Part shown: piece by piece, positions 25,289-34,501 of the stretch
Layout: every line of letters starts with the position of its first letter
Position numbering within the stretch: the stretch's first letter is position 1
Origin: Opitutaceae bacterium
Lineage (GTDB): Bacteria; Verrucomicrobiota; Verrucomicrobiia; Opitutales; Opitutaceae
Length of the DNA stretch: 64,000 nucleotides
NCBI GenBank assembly: GCA_028284385.1
Contig: JANQRT010000003.1
Location: 1-64,000 of the forward strand
Reading direction: 5' to 3'
Notes under the pieces: model-generated
Databases searched by the model: none
What the model saw: the letters and a program-made list of their open reading frames with translations, nothing else
Told to the model about the DNA's origin: nothing
Translations under genes and position numbers: made by a program

Positions 25289-26452
25289 ATGCGTCTGGCC
25301 TTGGTCACCGAAACCTTTCCGCCCGAAGTTAACGGTGTCGCCATGACATTGGGCAGGCTTGTTGATGGTCTTCGGTCGCGTGGTTGGGAAACGCAAGTAG
25401 TCAGACCTAGACAGAAGGACGAATCCTTTAAGGAGACTGATCATTCCCTTGATTCCAGAGAATTGATTTTGCCGAGTTTGCCTTTGCCTGGCTATGAAGG
25501 TTTAAGAATGGGAACCCCGTCCACGCTCACTTTACTCAGGGAATGGAGATCATGGCGACCCAGTATCATACATGTGGCTACGGAAGGACCTCTGGGGCTC
25601 GGCGCGATTTTCGTGGCCAACGAATTGGGCATTCCGGTCAGTTCCACTTTTCATACCAATTTTCATCAGTACAGTAGCCATTACAAACTCGGCTTGGTGA
25701 TGAATCTGATTTTCGTTTACCTGAGAGTCGTTCATAACGCATGCAGCTGTACTTTGGCTCCCACTACAGAGATGGCTAAGGTCCTTGATGGTATGGGTTT
25801 TAAGAATACGGGAGTGCTGTCTCGAGGTGTGGATACGGAACTCTTTTCGCCCGATCGCCGCAATGACAGTCTTCGGCAAGAGTGGGGAGTTTCGCCGGAT
25901 GACCGTGTGTACTTGTATGTAGGTCGCGTGGCCAAGGAGAAGAATATCGGATTGGCGGTGGAGGCTTTCTTGACGCTCCGTGAACATCAGGCGGGAGCTA
26001 AATTCGTGATTGTTGGAGATGGTCCCGAGAAAACGGGTCTCGAGAGTCGGTATCCTGAATTCATTTACGCTGGAATGAGAAAAGGAGAAGATCTTGCTCA
26101 GCACTACGCTTCTGGCGACGTGTTCCTTTTCCCTAGCGTTACTGAAACCTTCGGCAACGTGGTTACGGAAGCCCTTTCATCCGGCCTTGTTGTCGCTACA
26201 TTCGATTACGCGGCAGGAAGACAGTACATTGTAAATGAGGCGAATGGCTTTCTGGTTCCCTTCGACGATTCCATATCTTTCATTGGCCTAGTACAAAGGC
26301 TGGGCGAAAAAGAAAACGCCTCTTTGGAGCCCATTCGAGCTGCTGCTCGAGAAACCGCATTGGGTGTTAGTTGGAATCGCATCGTAGACGATTTCCAAAC
26401 GGCTCTCGCTCGGGCTCAATCGGCTTACTCCAATCGAGCATCCGCAAATTAG
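25289..26452 (+). CDS. GT4-family glycosyltransferase (alpha-mannosyl/glucosyl-type)
   Basis: The 387-residue GT-B enzyme begins LVTETFPPEVNGVAMTLGRL, the start seen in GT4 transferases such as MgtA and plant sulfolipid synthase relatives. It has YVGRVAKEKNIGLAVEAF near residue 210 and the donor-site ExxE-like segment FPSVTETFGNVVTEALSSG near residue 280. The diacylglycerol-kinase-like gene follows after 10 bases, so glycolipid synthesis on the cytoplasmic membrane is a reasonable inference; sugar and acceptor are not known. Confidence 0.88.
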   Translation: MRLALVTETFPPEVNGVAMTLGRLVDGLRSRGWETQVVRPRQKDESFKETDHSLDSRELILPSLPLPGYEGLRMGTPSTLTLLREWRSWRPSIIHVATEGPLGLGAIFVANELGIPVSSTFHTNFHQYSSHYKLGLVMNLIFVYLRVVHNACSCTLAPTTEMAKVLDGMGFKNTGVLSRGVDTELFSPDRRNDSLRQEWGVSPDDRVYLYVGRVAKEKNIGLAVEAFLTLREHQAGAKFVIVGDGPEKTGLESRYPEFIYAGMRKGEDLAQHYASGDVFLFPSVTETFGNVVTEALSSGLVVATFDYAAGRQYIVNEANGFLVPFDDSISFIGLVQRLGEKENASLEPIRAAARETALGVSWNRIVDDFQTALARAQSAYSNRASAN

Positions 26453-26462
26453 ATACAATTTC

Positions 26463-27341
26463 ATGCAGAAGAAGACGGTTTTTATTATCAATCCTATTTC
26501 CGGCAAAGGCGGGAAGGGCCCTGTGCGAAAGCGCCGCGTGGATGCATTCATAAAGGAAAAAGGGATGAATGCCGTCTCCTACGAGACTCAGAGATCAGGG
26601 CACGCTACGGAACTATCCCAGAAGGCGCTTGAGGATAATGCCGAACGAGTGATCTGCCTGGGAGGTGACGGAACGATCAATGAAGTGGCTAAGGTTATGG
26701 TAAGCTCAGGTGTAGCCTTCGGACTGATTCCTATGGGCTCCGGAAACGGCCTTGCTCGACACTTGGGTATACCCCTGAAGCTAAACGCCGCCTTGGAAAA
26801 CATTCTTTCGGGCGAGGAGAGGGTAATCGATACCGGTGAAGCGAATGGGCATGCCTTTTTCAATGTGATGGGGCTTGGGTTCGATGCGGAGATTGGCAAG
26901 CGTTTTAACGATACTCATGCTCGCGGATTTACGTCGTATCTAAAAGAAGGACTCAAAGCGTTCAAAGAGTATCGATCAAGTGATTACACTGTGAAGGCGA
27001 ATGGTACGACCTTGGACGTAAATGCCTACATCGTGGCTATAGCCAATTCTTCTCAGTATGGCAGCAACGCCTACATTGCCCCCGATGCCTCGATTGATGA
27101 CGGACTCCTAAATCTCGTAGCTATAAGAACGCCGGGTTTCTTTAGCTCTATCGATCTTTTTTGGAGAATCTTCGCCAAGGCGATTTATGGGAGCAAGAAA
27201 GTGGAGTCACTACTCTCGGATAAATACCGAATCGAACTCGAAGCGCCTGGATTCTTCCATGCCGATGGGGAGATTTTCGAATGCGGGAAGGAAATCGATA
27301 TCTCGGTGAAGGCTAGCTCCCTGAAGATTATCGCTCCCTAG
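26463..27341 (+). CDS. Diacylglycerol/sphingosine kinase-family lipid kinase
   Basis: The 292-residue protein has the catalytic GGDGTINEV motif near residue 67, preceded by NPISGKGG, and the GSGNGLARHLG loop near residue 95, all diagnostic of the DAGK catalytic domain. The beta-sandwich C-terminal domain includes DGLLNLVAI and HADGEIF. Such enzymes (DgkB/YegS-like) phosphorylate lipids or polyprenols at the membrane. It closes the FKBP-GT4-lipid kinase gene row. Confidence 0.92.
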   Translation: MQKKTVFIINPISGKGGKGPVRKRRVDAFIKEKGMNAVSYETQRSGHATELSQKALEDNAERVICLGGDGTINEVAKVMVSSGVAFGLIPMGSGNGLARHLGIPLKLNAALENILSGEERVIDTGEANGHAFFNVMGLGFDAEIGKRFNDTHARGFTSYLKEGLKAFKEYRSSDYTVKANGTTLDVNAYIVAIANSSQYGSNAYIAPDASIDDGLLNLVAIRTPGFFSSIDLFWRIFAKAIYGSKKVESLLSDKYRIELEAPGFFHADGEIFECGKEIDISVKASSLKIIAP

Positions 27342-27422
27342 GCCACTTTTCTAGGTGAATCCGATTGATGGATACCTGCCTGTTTAAATAAAAGGGAGTA
27401 GAATTCCTGACTTATCTTCATG

Positions 27423-27475
27423 ACTTCGTTTCCGATAATCTCGGTCGAGACCGAGTTTGGGATGAAGTTTTTAGA
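27423..27475 (+). terminator. Possible terminator after the lipid kinase gene
   Basis: A stem-loop CTCGGTC/GACCGAG (27440-27455) is enclosed by a short outer pairing (ACTTC with GAAGT) and followed by TTTTT. It lies between convergent genes and overlaps the end of hemG. The stacked structure makes it only a moderate candidate. Confidence 0.35.
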
Positions 27476-28847
27476 AATTCTCCAAACTCTCCGCAATGCG
27501 CCTTCCACTCATGATAGAAGCTCCCATGGCTATGCCATCTATGGCGCTACCGCCGCATTCCAGTCCTTCGTATTCTTCTTCAATAGAGTTTATGATCTCT
27601 TTCCATGGGCCGAAATTTCTGATGTATTGGGGAATAGCCTTGGGCCAGGTGACGAGCCTTGAGAAGGTAGGCTTGCCTTCCAAACCTAGCAATGTCCGCA
27701 AGTCTTCAATGGCCATCGACTCTAGTGACTCCCGTGAGGTCTGAGCTAGGCCCGGTCGTTGGCGTCCGCCCATCATAACCGTTAGCAATACGTTTCCTTT
27801 GGGAGCTCTGTCTGGATAGAGACTTGAACTGAAAAGGGCTCCCAAGATGTTCAGTCTTTCTTTGGTTGGAGCCAACGCTCCGAATCCATCCAATGGGTGT
27901 TGTATTTGTTCTCTTTTAAAACCTAATGCCAAGCTATGTACTGCTGGGTAAGGCAAGTCCGGCGATTTTTCGATCCGTTCGCTAATCGAACGTGGCCACG
28001 GAAGAAGTTTTATGGCGTGTGAAGGGATGCAGACGATAAGCGTTCTCGAATGGAAAGAGATTTGTTCACCATTGATTTCAGCTCTGATAGTCCATCGTTT
28101 TTCTTCGTATTCAATTTCCTTTACATGCGTATTAAGCGAAAGCCTTTTTCCCAATCTTTCAGCTAATCTTATTGGAAGGGTTCCCAAACCATTTTTAAAA
28201 CTTATCGACCTCTTTTTATATTCGCTTCCCGTTTGGCGTTTTCGCTTCTTGTAGCGCATCGCTCCTCTGATGATCGATCCGCCATCCCTTTCGAATCCGT
28301 ACATGAGTGGAAAGGCGTGACGCAGTACAAGTTCTTCCGGATCGCCGGCGTAAACCCCGCTGACAAAGGGATTGATGGCGTAGTCGAGAAATTCCTGACC
28401 CATTCTCCTCGTCACGAAATCCGCTACAGATTCAGATGCGGCTTCAGTATCCGGAAGTCTGCGACGGAATGGTTCTCCAAGAAACCCAATTTTGGCTTTG
28501 AAAGAGAAAAGAGGTGAGAAAATGGCTTGTAGTGGAGAACCTGGTACTGGAATAGGCTTTCCATTTCGAATGATGAATCGCTTTTTCGCGAATTCGCTGG
28601 TCTCCAGCAACTCTTCAGTCAGTCCAAGATCTGCGATTAGCGTTTCTACCCAGGGATCTGGCAGCAGGAGGGAATTAGGACCTCTTTCCACCAGGTATCC
28701 TTCCTCGCGATAGCTTGAAATAGGACCACCAGGGTGATCGGATTTATCAAGTGTTACTATGTCCTTCCCTTTTTTCGAGAGAAGGTAGGAAGCTGTTAGG
28801 CCGGCGATGCCCGCTCCGATGATAATAGCATCCTTCACTGAGTCCAT
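27471..28847 (-). CDS. hemG: Protoporphyrinogen oxidase, HemY-type flavoprotein
   Basis: The 458-residue protein starts with an FAD site, IIGAGIAGLTASYLL, and DKSDHPGGPISSYREEGYLVERGPNS, the typical start of oxygen-dependent protoporphyrinogen oxidase. Family segments FVTRRMGQEFLDYAINPFVSGVYAG (cut here for length) and the C-terminal GNAIxGIAMG-like GSAIDGIAMGASIMSGRR are present. It converts protoporphyrinogen IX to protoporphyrin IX. It is the last gene of hemF-hemE-hemN-hemG. Confidence 0.93.
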   Translation of the reverse strand: MDSVKDAIIIGAGIAGLTASYLLSKKGKDIVTLDKSDHPGGPISSYREEGYLVERGPNSLLLPDPWVETLIADLGLTEELLETSEFAKKRFIIRNGKPIPVPGSPLQAIFSPLFSFKAKIGFLGEPFRRRLPDTEAASESVADFVTRRMGQEFLDYAINPFVSGVYAGDPEELVLRHAFPLMYGFERDGGSIIRGAMRYKKRKRQTGSEYKKRSISFKNGLGTLPIRLAERLGKRLSLNTHVKEIEYEEKRWTIRAEINGEQISFHSRTLIVCIPSHAIKLLPWPRSISERIEKSPDLPYPAVHSLALGFKREQIQHPLDGFGALAPTKERLNILGALFSSSLYPDRAPKGNVLLTVMMGGRQRPGLAQTSRESLESMAIEDLRTLLGLEGKPTFSRLVTWPKAIPQYIRNFGPWKEIINSIEEEYEGLECGGSAIDGIAMGASIMSGRRIAESLENF

Positions 28848-28913
28848 ATGTCTGCTTCTCCTGTTCCAGCGTATTCAGAGAATTCCCTTAGGAGATCATT
28901 GATCGGAGCGCAT

Positions 28914-30287
28914 CTATATGGTCTTCGAGTAGCGATTGACCCCATCGTTGATGTAGGCATCGAAGCGCATTGCCAAATTTCTGATTACTAGCCTGCCGAC
29001 CTCCAACACTTTTAATCCATCACTTGAAAGGCCGACGATTCCGTCTTCCGCCGCTTCCTGAAAACCTTCCAGCTCTTCCTGGAAGTAGGTTTCGAAGTCG
29101 ATTCCCAAATGCTTGGACATAAGCTTATAGTCGAGTTCCAGGTCACACATTAGTCTCATGATCGTTTCCCGGCGTATGACGTCGTCTTCACTCATGAAAT
29201 AGGCTTTTTCAATTGGCAGCGTATCACGATCGAGGTCGTCGTAGTAGGAAGGAAGCGTTTTTCGATTCTGTCGGTAGTGACTTTCGGTTTGGGATATGCT
29301 TGAGAGTCCGAAAGCGTAAATATTGGTCCCGGCTTTTGTGCTGTATCCCTGGAAGTTGCGTTGGAGGGTTTTATTCTTCTGAGCGACGGCAAGTTCGTCG
29401 TCAGACTTCGCGAAATGGTCCATACCAATGTATTCATAGCCATGAGACGTTAAGACCTCGGTAATCATCTTGAGCATTTGCAACTTCTGGCCTGGGCTCG
29501 GCATATCCGACTCCTTTATCATCTTTTGACCAGGCTTCATCCAAGGCACATGAGCGTAGTTAAAGATGGCGAATCGGTCGGGGTTCCAAGTGATGACTCG
29601 TTCGATAGTCGCTTTGAATGAATCCACGGTCTGGTAGGGAAGACCGTAAATCAGATCGATATTCAGTGAGGACAGTCCTTCTTCTCGAATCCAATCGACT
29701 GCTTGCAGACACATTTCCTCGGGCTGGATTCGATTTACCGCCTCCTGAACGATGGGATTGAGATCCTGCACGCCGAACGAAGCTCGGTTTATACCCATGC
29801 GGGCGAAAGCCGAAATATGCTCTCTGGTTAAACGCCTAGGGTCCAACTCGACGCTGAGTTCGGTATCCTCGGCGAAACGAAAGCGATTCTGGATCGAATT
29901 GCCAACCTGGTCTATTTGTTCTGGATCGAGATAGTTGGGAGTCCCGCCACCGAAATGCATTTGCACGACTTCGCTTTCCGGATGGATATACCGTTTGTAG
30001 AGATCCATTTCCTTGTCCAAGTAGTTCAAATACGGACCCAGTTTCTCGTGATCTTTTGAAATGATTGTTGTGCATCCGCAAAACCAGCACATCGATTCAC
30101 AGAAGGGGAGGTGGTAGTAGAGTGATAGAGATTGAGGCTCCTGCGCCTGACATGCCAAATCGGTTTCCAGTCTCTTGGCATCGAAAGAATCCTCGAATTT
30201 TAGAGCGGTTGGGTACGAAGTGTAGCGAGGCCCTTGACCGCCATATTTTTCTATTAAACCGATATCGAAGGTTAGAGCGTTCATCAC
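28914..30287 (-). CDS. hemN: Oxygen-independent coproporphyrinogen III oxidase
   Basis: The radical-SAM cluster motif is visible as YYHLPFCESMCWFCGC near residue 57, followed by the GGGTPNYL segment. Its 457 residues and C-terminal HemN domain fit true HemN, not the shorter HemW. The N-terminus LIEKYGGQGPRYTSYPTA is diagnostic of HemN. Its ATG overlaps the hemE stop by four bases (ATGA), showing translational coupling. It performs the anaerobic version of the HemF reaction. Confidence 0.96.
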   Translation of the reverse strand: MMNALTFDIGLIEKYGGQGPRYTSYPTALKFEDSFDAKRLETDLACQAQEPQSLSLYYHLPFCESMCWFCGCTTIISKDHEKLGPYLNYLDKEMDLYKRYIHPESEVVQMHFGGGTPNYLDPEQIDQVGNSIQNRFRFAEDTELSVELDPRRLTREHISAFARMGINRASFGVQDLNPIVQEAVNRIQPEEMCLQAVDWIREEGLSSLNIDLIYGLPYQTVDSFKATIERVITWNPDRFAIFNYAHVPWMKPGQKMIKESDMPSPGQKLQMLKMITEVLTSHGYEYIGMDHFAKSDDELAVAQKNKTLQRNFQGYSTKAGTNIYAFGLSSISQTESHYRQNRKTLPSYYDDLDRDTLPIEKAYFMSEDDVIRRETIMRLMCDLELDYKLMSKHLGIDFETYFQEELEGFQEAAEDGIVGLSSDGLKVLEVGRLVIRNLAMRFDAYINDGVNRYSKTI

Positions 30288-31330
30288 CTGGTGAAACTGG
30301 TAACGGTTTCGATCATTGTTTCCATATTTTCAATACGCGCGGTCGGTAAAATGCCATGGCCCAAGTTGAATACGTGTCCAGCTCTGTTTTTCATAGCCTC
30401 AAGAATGCGAAGCGTTTGAGCTCTCACAATTTCCGGGGTGGTGTTCAGAATGACAGGATCCAGGTTCCCCTGGATTGCAATATTCACGGGAATGATGCTG
30501 GCTGCGTTTATGATGGGTATAGTCCAATCGACGGCTATCGCTTTTGGCCTAGCCTCAGCCTGTTTCTCCAGGTGAGGCGATGTTCCCTTGGCATATAGGA
30601 TAATGGGAATGGAGTTATCCAGTTCATCGATAAGCAGCCGTATCCATTTAAGGGATGCATTCTCGTAGTCGTTGCCCGACAGTATGCCGCCCCATGAATC
30701 GAAGATCTGCAAGGCGTCCGCGCCTGCCAGGGCTTGCATTTTAAAATAGTCGACGAGCGAGGAGCATAGTTTCTCCATCAATTTATCGAACACTCTTCGA
30801 TTCGAATAAAACAGTTCTTTGGTCTTCTCGAAATTTTTGGAGCTACCTCCTTCCAGCATATAGGTTGCCAAGGTCCAAGGAGAACCGCCAAAACCAAGTA
30901 GCATTTTCGACTCGCCCAACTCGCTTTTTATCAATGCCAAGGCTTTCGCTACGTAGTCCAGCTTCTCGTCAATCGAAGAAGGATCGAGGGCGTCGATCTG
31001 GCTTTCAGACTCGAGGGCATAGTCCATGGCGATACCGCCTTCATCTTTAAAATGATAGCCCTGCCCAAGCGCTTCCGGGATAACGAGAATGTCTGAAAAT
31101 AGAATCGCGGCATCAAGCGCGAATCGACGTAGTGGCTGCATGGTTACCTCCAAGGCAAGCTCAGGCGTCTTAGCCATTTCGAGGAAAGAGTATTTCTCTT
31201 TGAGGGCTCGATATTCGGGAAGGTATCGACCAGCCTGGCGCATGACCCAAACTGGAGGACGGTCCAGAGGCTCGCAATTCAGCGCGGCAATGAAACGATC
31301 TTTCGATGTCATAGCGGTCGTTTCACTCAT
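30284..31330 (-). CDS. hemE: Uroporphyrinogen decarboxylase
   Basis: The 348-residue protein has the HemE signatures RPPVWVMRQAGRYLPEYR near the N-terminus and GFGGSPWTLATYMLEG near residue 145. It decarboxylates uroporphyrinogen III to coproporphyrinogen III. It follows hemF after four bases and overlaps hemN by four bases, so the three are tightly coupled. Confidence 0.97.
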   Translation of the reverse strand: MSETTAMTSKDRFIAALNCEPLDRPPVWVMRQAGRYLPEYRALKEKYSFLEMAKTPELALEVTMQPLRRFALDAAILFSDILVIPEALGQGYHFKDEGGIAMDYALESESQIDALDPSSIDEKLDYVAKALALIKSELGESKMLLGFGGSPWTLATYMLEGGSSKNFEKTKELFYSNRRVFDKLMEKLCSSLVDYFKMQALAGADALQIFDSWGGILSGNDYENASLKWIRLLIDELDNSIPIILYAKGTSPHLEKQAEARPKAIAVDWTIPIINAASIIPVNIAIQGNLDPVILNTTPEIVRAQTLRILEAMKNRAGHVFNLGHGILPTARIENMETMIETVTSFTR

Positions 31331-31334
31331 ATTC

Positions 31335-32273
31335 TTATGATAGCTTGCTCGATTCCAGGTTTAGCCAGTCTCTCGGCCTTAGAAACGTTTCGTACAATTC
31401 CTCTTCGCGGCTCCCCTTTTCGGGAGACCAGTTGTACTTCCATGAAACTTCTGGAGGCAAAGACATGAGAATCGATTCAGTCCTTCCGTCGCTCTGTAGC
31501 CCAAAGAGCGTTCCCCGATCGTAGACAAGGTTAAATTCGACGTATCTACCGCGCCGATACAATTGAAAAGATTTCTCTTTGGGGCCGAATTCCATGGTTT
31601 TCCTTTTTGCAACGATGGGGAGATAAGCTCGTCCGTAAGCTTCGGCAACGCTTTTCATAAAGCCGAATGAGTGCTCGAAATCCACTTCGTTGAAATCGTC
31701 GAAGAAAATGCCGCCAATGCCTCTGGCTTCGTTTCTGTGCTTAACATGGAAATAGCGATCGCAGTTTTCCTTGAAATTCGGATACAGATGATCACCGAAT
31801 TCTTCACACGCCGCGCGAGCAGTCTCATGCCAATGAACGGCGTCTTCTTCGAATCCATAATAAGGTGTAAGATCGAATCCCCCTCCAAACCACCAGACTT
31901 CGTCAAGCTGGTCTGTTGCCGGAGCGAGAAAGAAGCGAACATTCGCGTGAGATGTAGGTACATACGGATTATTGGGGTGTATCACGATGGACACCCCCGT
32001 GGCATGGAATGGTCTTCCGGTCAGCTCAGGGCGAGTTGCCGTTGCGGAAGGGGGTAGGCGGCTTCCTTTGACGTGAGAGAAGTTGACTCCTCCTTTTTCA
32101 AAAACGTTCCCATTCTCGATGACCCTGGAAATGCCTCCTCCGCCCTCTTCGCGACTCCATTCGTCCTTTAGGAAGCGTTTATTGCTGGCCTCTTCCGTCT
32201 CTAGCTCTGAGCAAAGCAAGGCTTGGAATTGCAACAAATAGCCACGTACCGCTTCCAGTTTTTCAACGCTCAC
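31335..32273 (-). CDS. hemF: Oxygen-dependent coproporphyrinogen III oxidase
   Basis: The 312-residue protein shows the HemF landmarks [47 protein letters not shown] and [16 protein letters not shown]. It uses oxygen to convert coproporphyrinogen III to protoporphyrinogen IX. It is the first gene of the operon, with about 200 bases of divergent control region shared with the ClpP-like gene. Confidence 0.97.
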   Translation of the reverse strand: MSVEKLEAVRGYLLQFQALLCSELETEEASNKRFLKDEWSREEGGGGISRVIENGNVFEKGGVNFSHVKGSRLPPSATATRPELTGRPFHATGVSIVIHPNNPYVPTSHANVRFFLAPATDQLDEVWWFGGGFDLTPYYGFEEDAVHWHETARAACEEFGDHLYPNFKENCDRYFHVKHRNEARGIGGIFFDDFNEVDFEHSFGFMKSVAEAYGRAYLPIVAKRKTMEFGPKEKSFQLYRRGRYVEFNLVYDRGTLFGLQSDGRTESILMSLPPEVSWKYNWSPEKGSREEELYETFLRPRDWLNLESSKLS

Positions 32274-32472
32274 TTAGTCATATCTAATTGGAATTCCGGG
32301 TAGAGCTAGTCCTTTCTTTGCGATTCTTCAGGTTTAGAGCTGAATTGAGGGAACCCAATATTTCACATTTGTCTGAAACTCTAGGAACGTTAACTGGCTT
32401 GCGTTTTGAACATTCGAGTTAAATGTAAAGAGCTGCGAGACGTTGAGAAGACTAAGGAAATATTGCTAAAAG

Positions 32473-33921
32473 ATGGGACCGAAAATGATGAAAATGCTAG
32501 TGTTCAGGCTTTCCTGTGTTGCCGGGTTGTGGAGTGTTTTCCTTGGGGGATCACTGCTGGCCGACGAGGAATTGGAGCCCATCACGGTGAAAGCGGACGA
32601 ATCATCGGAAACCGAAGTGGTTTCGATGGAAGAGGAAAGTTCTTCTCCCGAATTAAGCGAGGCTGAGAAGGCGGCAAAAGAAGAGGAGGAGGCGCTGGAT
32701 GCGGAGCTGAAGAAGCTTCGAAAAGAGCGGGATCTGCTCTCCTTGCAGAATTCACTTCGATCGGAGAAAATGAAAGCCGAGCTTACGTCATTGCGAGAGG
32801 AGAAGGATCGCTTGAGTCTAGAGAATTCCATTTTCCGTGAAAAGCTCGCTTCCGAGTTCGAGGAGGCCAAGGCTCACATCGAGCGGCTCAATTCCCAAAT
32901 CAATACGATCAACAAGAAAATCGCCCTCGATACTGCTGAGCAAAATCGTCGCCTTCAGCTCGAGCTTGCGGAGATGAAAGTTCAGGAAGAAAAACTGAAA
33001 CTGGAGTTGTCCATCGTCCAGAAGGAAAATGAGCGGCAGATGAATGAAATTCGTCTAACCGAAGCGAAGTTGAAACTAAAGAGAAGCGAGCTTGAAGTAG
33101 GTCTGGCCGAGTTGACCGCGCAACTGTCGCGAAAGGAGAAAGAGGATCTTATCCACGACCAGGTCTACCGCGAGAAAGAGACCATGTACTTGAAGGAGCC
33201 TTTCGTGGATGGAGCTCTGCATGTGAGTGATCGTCGCATCCCTCTAAATGGTCTTATTTGGAGCGGTTCATCAAATTACATCAGCGAGCGGATAAATTTC
33301 TATAACAATCAGAGCACAGACTACCCCATCTTTATTATTATAGATTCATCCCCAGGCGGTTCAGTGATGGCCGGCTACAAGATTCTGAAAGCTATGCAAA
33401 GCAGCAAGGCTCCCGTTTACGTGGTCGTGAAGTCATACGCGGCGAGTACTGCAGCTGTGATTGCCACGCTTGCTGAACGATCTTACGCTTATCCTAATGC
33501 GATTTTGCTGCATCATCAGATGAGCTGGGGGGTCATGGGCAATCTGACGCAGCAGCAGGAATTTCTTGAGGACACCCAAGAGTGGTGGCGTCGCCTCGCC
33601 GAGCCAGTCGCTAAAAAGATGGGGTTGACGCTAGACGAGTTTGTCGAGCGGATGTACGATGAGAATTCCGATGGCGATTGGAGGGAGTTTGCCGATCAGG
33701 CCAAGGAGAACAACTGGATTGATGTTATTGTGGATCGCGTCTGGGAAATGGCGGTGGACAAGGATCCTGATCGTTTTGGTACGAGACGCTATGCCTCAGC
33801 TCCTGTCCATCTGAATGAAGCGCGTGACGAGCAGGGTCGGCCTTACATCGAGCTGCCGCGACTTGAGCCGTTTGACTTCTATTATCTGTATAATCCAGAT
33901 AACTACTATCGTTTTAAATAA
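32473..33921 (+). CDS. Exported coiled-coil protein with ClpP-like serine protease domain
   Basis: A signal peptide (about residues 8-30) is followed by an acidic linker and a long heptad-rich coiled coil (about 60-230). The C-terminal part (about 250-425) is ClpP/SppA-like: IIIDSSPGGSV (288-298), the nucleophile in SYAASTAA (Ser325), and HHQM (His347/348). An acidic residue in the DENSDGDW segment could complete the triad. ClpP itself is cytoplasmic and has no coiled coil, so this is a distinct envelope protein. The tail (430-482) is rich in Tyr and Pro. Several ATGs lie at the start; the first is used. I infer a membrane-associated or periplasmic protease; substrate unknown. Confidence 0.8.
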   Translation: MGPKMMKMLVFRLSCVAGLWSVFLGGSLLADEELEPITVKADESSETEVVSMEEESSSPELSEAEKAAKEEEEALDAELKKLRKERDLLSLQNSLRSEKMKAELTSLREEKDRLSLENSIFREKLASEFEEAKAHIERLNSQINTINKKIALDTAEQNRRLQLELAEMKVQEEKLKLELSIVQKENERQMNEIRLTEAKLKLKRSELEVGLAELTAQLSRKEKEDLIHDQVYREKETMYLKEPFVDGALHVSDRRIPLNGLIWSGSSNYISERINFYNNQSTDYPIFIIIDSSPGGSVMAGYKILKAMQSSKAPVYVVVKSYAASTAAVIATLAERSYAYPNAILLHHQMSWGVMGNLTQQQEFLEDTQEWWRRLAEPVAKKMGLTLDEFVERMYDENSDGDWREFADQAKENNWIDVIVDRVWEMAVDKDPDRFGTRRYASAPVHLNEARDEQGRPYIELPRLEPFDFYYLYNPDNYYRFK

Positions 33922-34213
33922 TCACCTATCGTCTCGATTAGAGTGGTAGAAAGGGTTCCACGGTAAGAAATCGTATTCGTAGTCGCATTCGGGGCCCTGG
34001 CGTGACCGTTAATCGTGTTTAGAAGCTCGTTGAGGTTTCCCCCTATCCAGGCATGGGGTTTGCTTTAGCGAAGCCATAATGCTTTCCAGGCTGGACAAAT
34101 GCGCTTTTTTGGTCAATTTACTGCAAACCCCTAAACCCCGTTATGCCCCTTCACCCTAATTTAAGCAAAAGACTCCATAAAGCTTACATTAAAGCAGGTC
34201 GTTAACCACTGTT

Positions 34214-34372
34214 ATGATTCTATTCATAGTCTCTATCCATCTTTTGGCAGCGGTGGGGACCGTGGCTCTTCTCGTGAGGGCTCACAAGAAAGCCCCTGTT
34301 GGCTACCAAGATAAAGATGGATTTCATTACAGCGAGTGTCCGCTGAAGAAGTGCGCGAAGAACAAGTGTTGA
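34214..34372 (+). CDS. Small single-span protein with Cys-rich tail, unknown
   Basis: A 52-residue frame starts MILFIVSIHLLAAVGTVALL, a single membrane span, and ends with a positively charged tail containing three Cys (ECPLKKCAKNKC). It lies in an otherwise empty 580-base gap and is followed 43 bases later by a strong terminator, which supports it as a real gene. No ribosome site is visible. The family is not recognised. The 292 bases before it (33922-34213) hold nothing else I can identify. Confidence 0.45.
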   Translation: MILFIVSIHLLAAVGTVALLVRAHKKAPVGYQDKDGFHYSECPLKKCAKNKC

Positions 34373-34414
34373 TCGTCCGCTTCTGAGTTCGCCGTCTAAC
34401 TTCCTGCTTTAACG

Positions 34415-34451
34415 AAAAAGGCCCAGCGTTTAATAAGCGCTGGGCCTTTTT
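34415..34451. terminator. Bidirectional intrinsic terminator
   Basis: A perfect 9-bp stem GGCCCAGCG/CGCTGGGCC (34420-34446) is flanked by AAAAA and TTTTT, so it can stop transcription from the small Cys-tailed gene and, on the other strand, from the response regulator gene. Confidence 0.9.
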
Positions 34452-34501
34452 GTCGAATGGGAAGAGTCCATGCCATCGCTCATCCCATTTGGCTTTGATG
34501 T

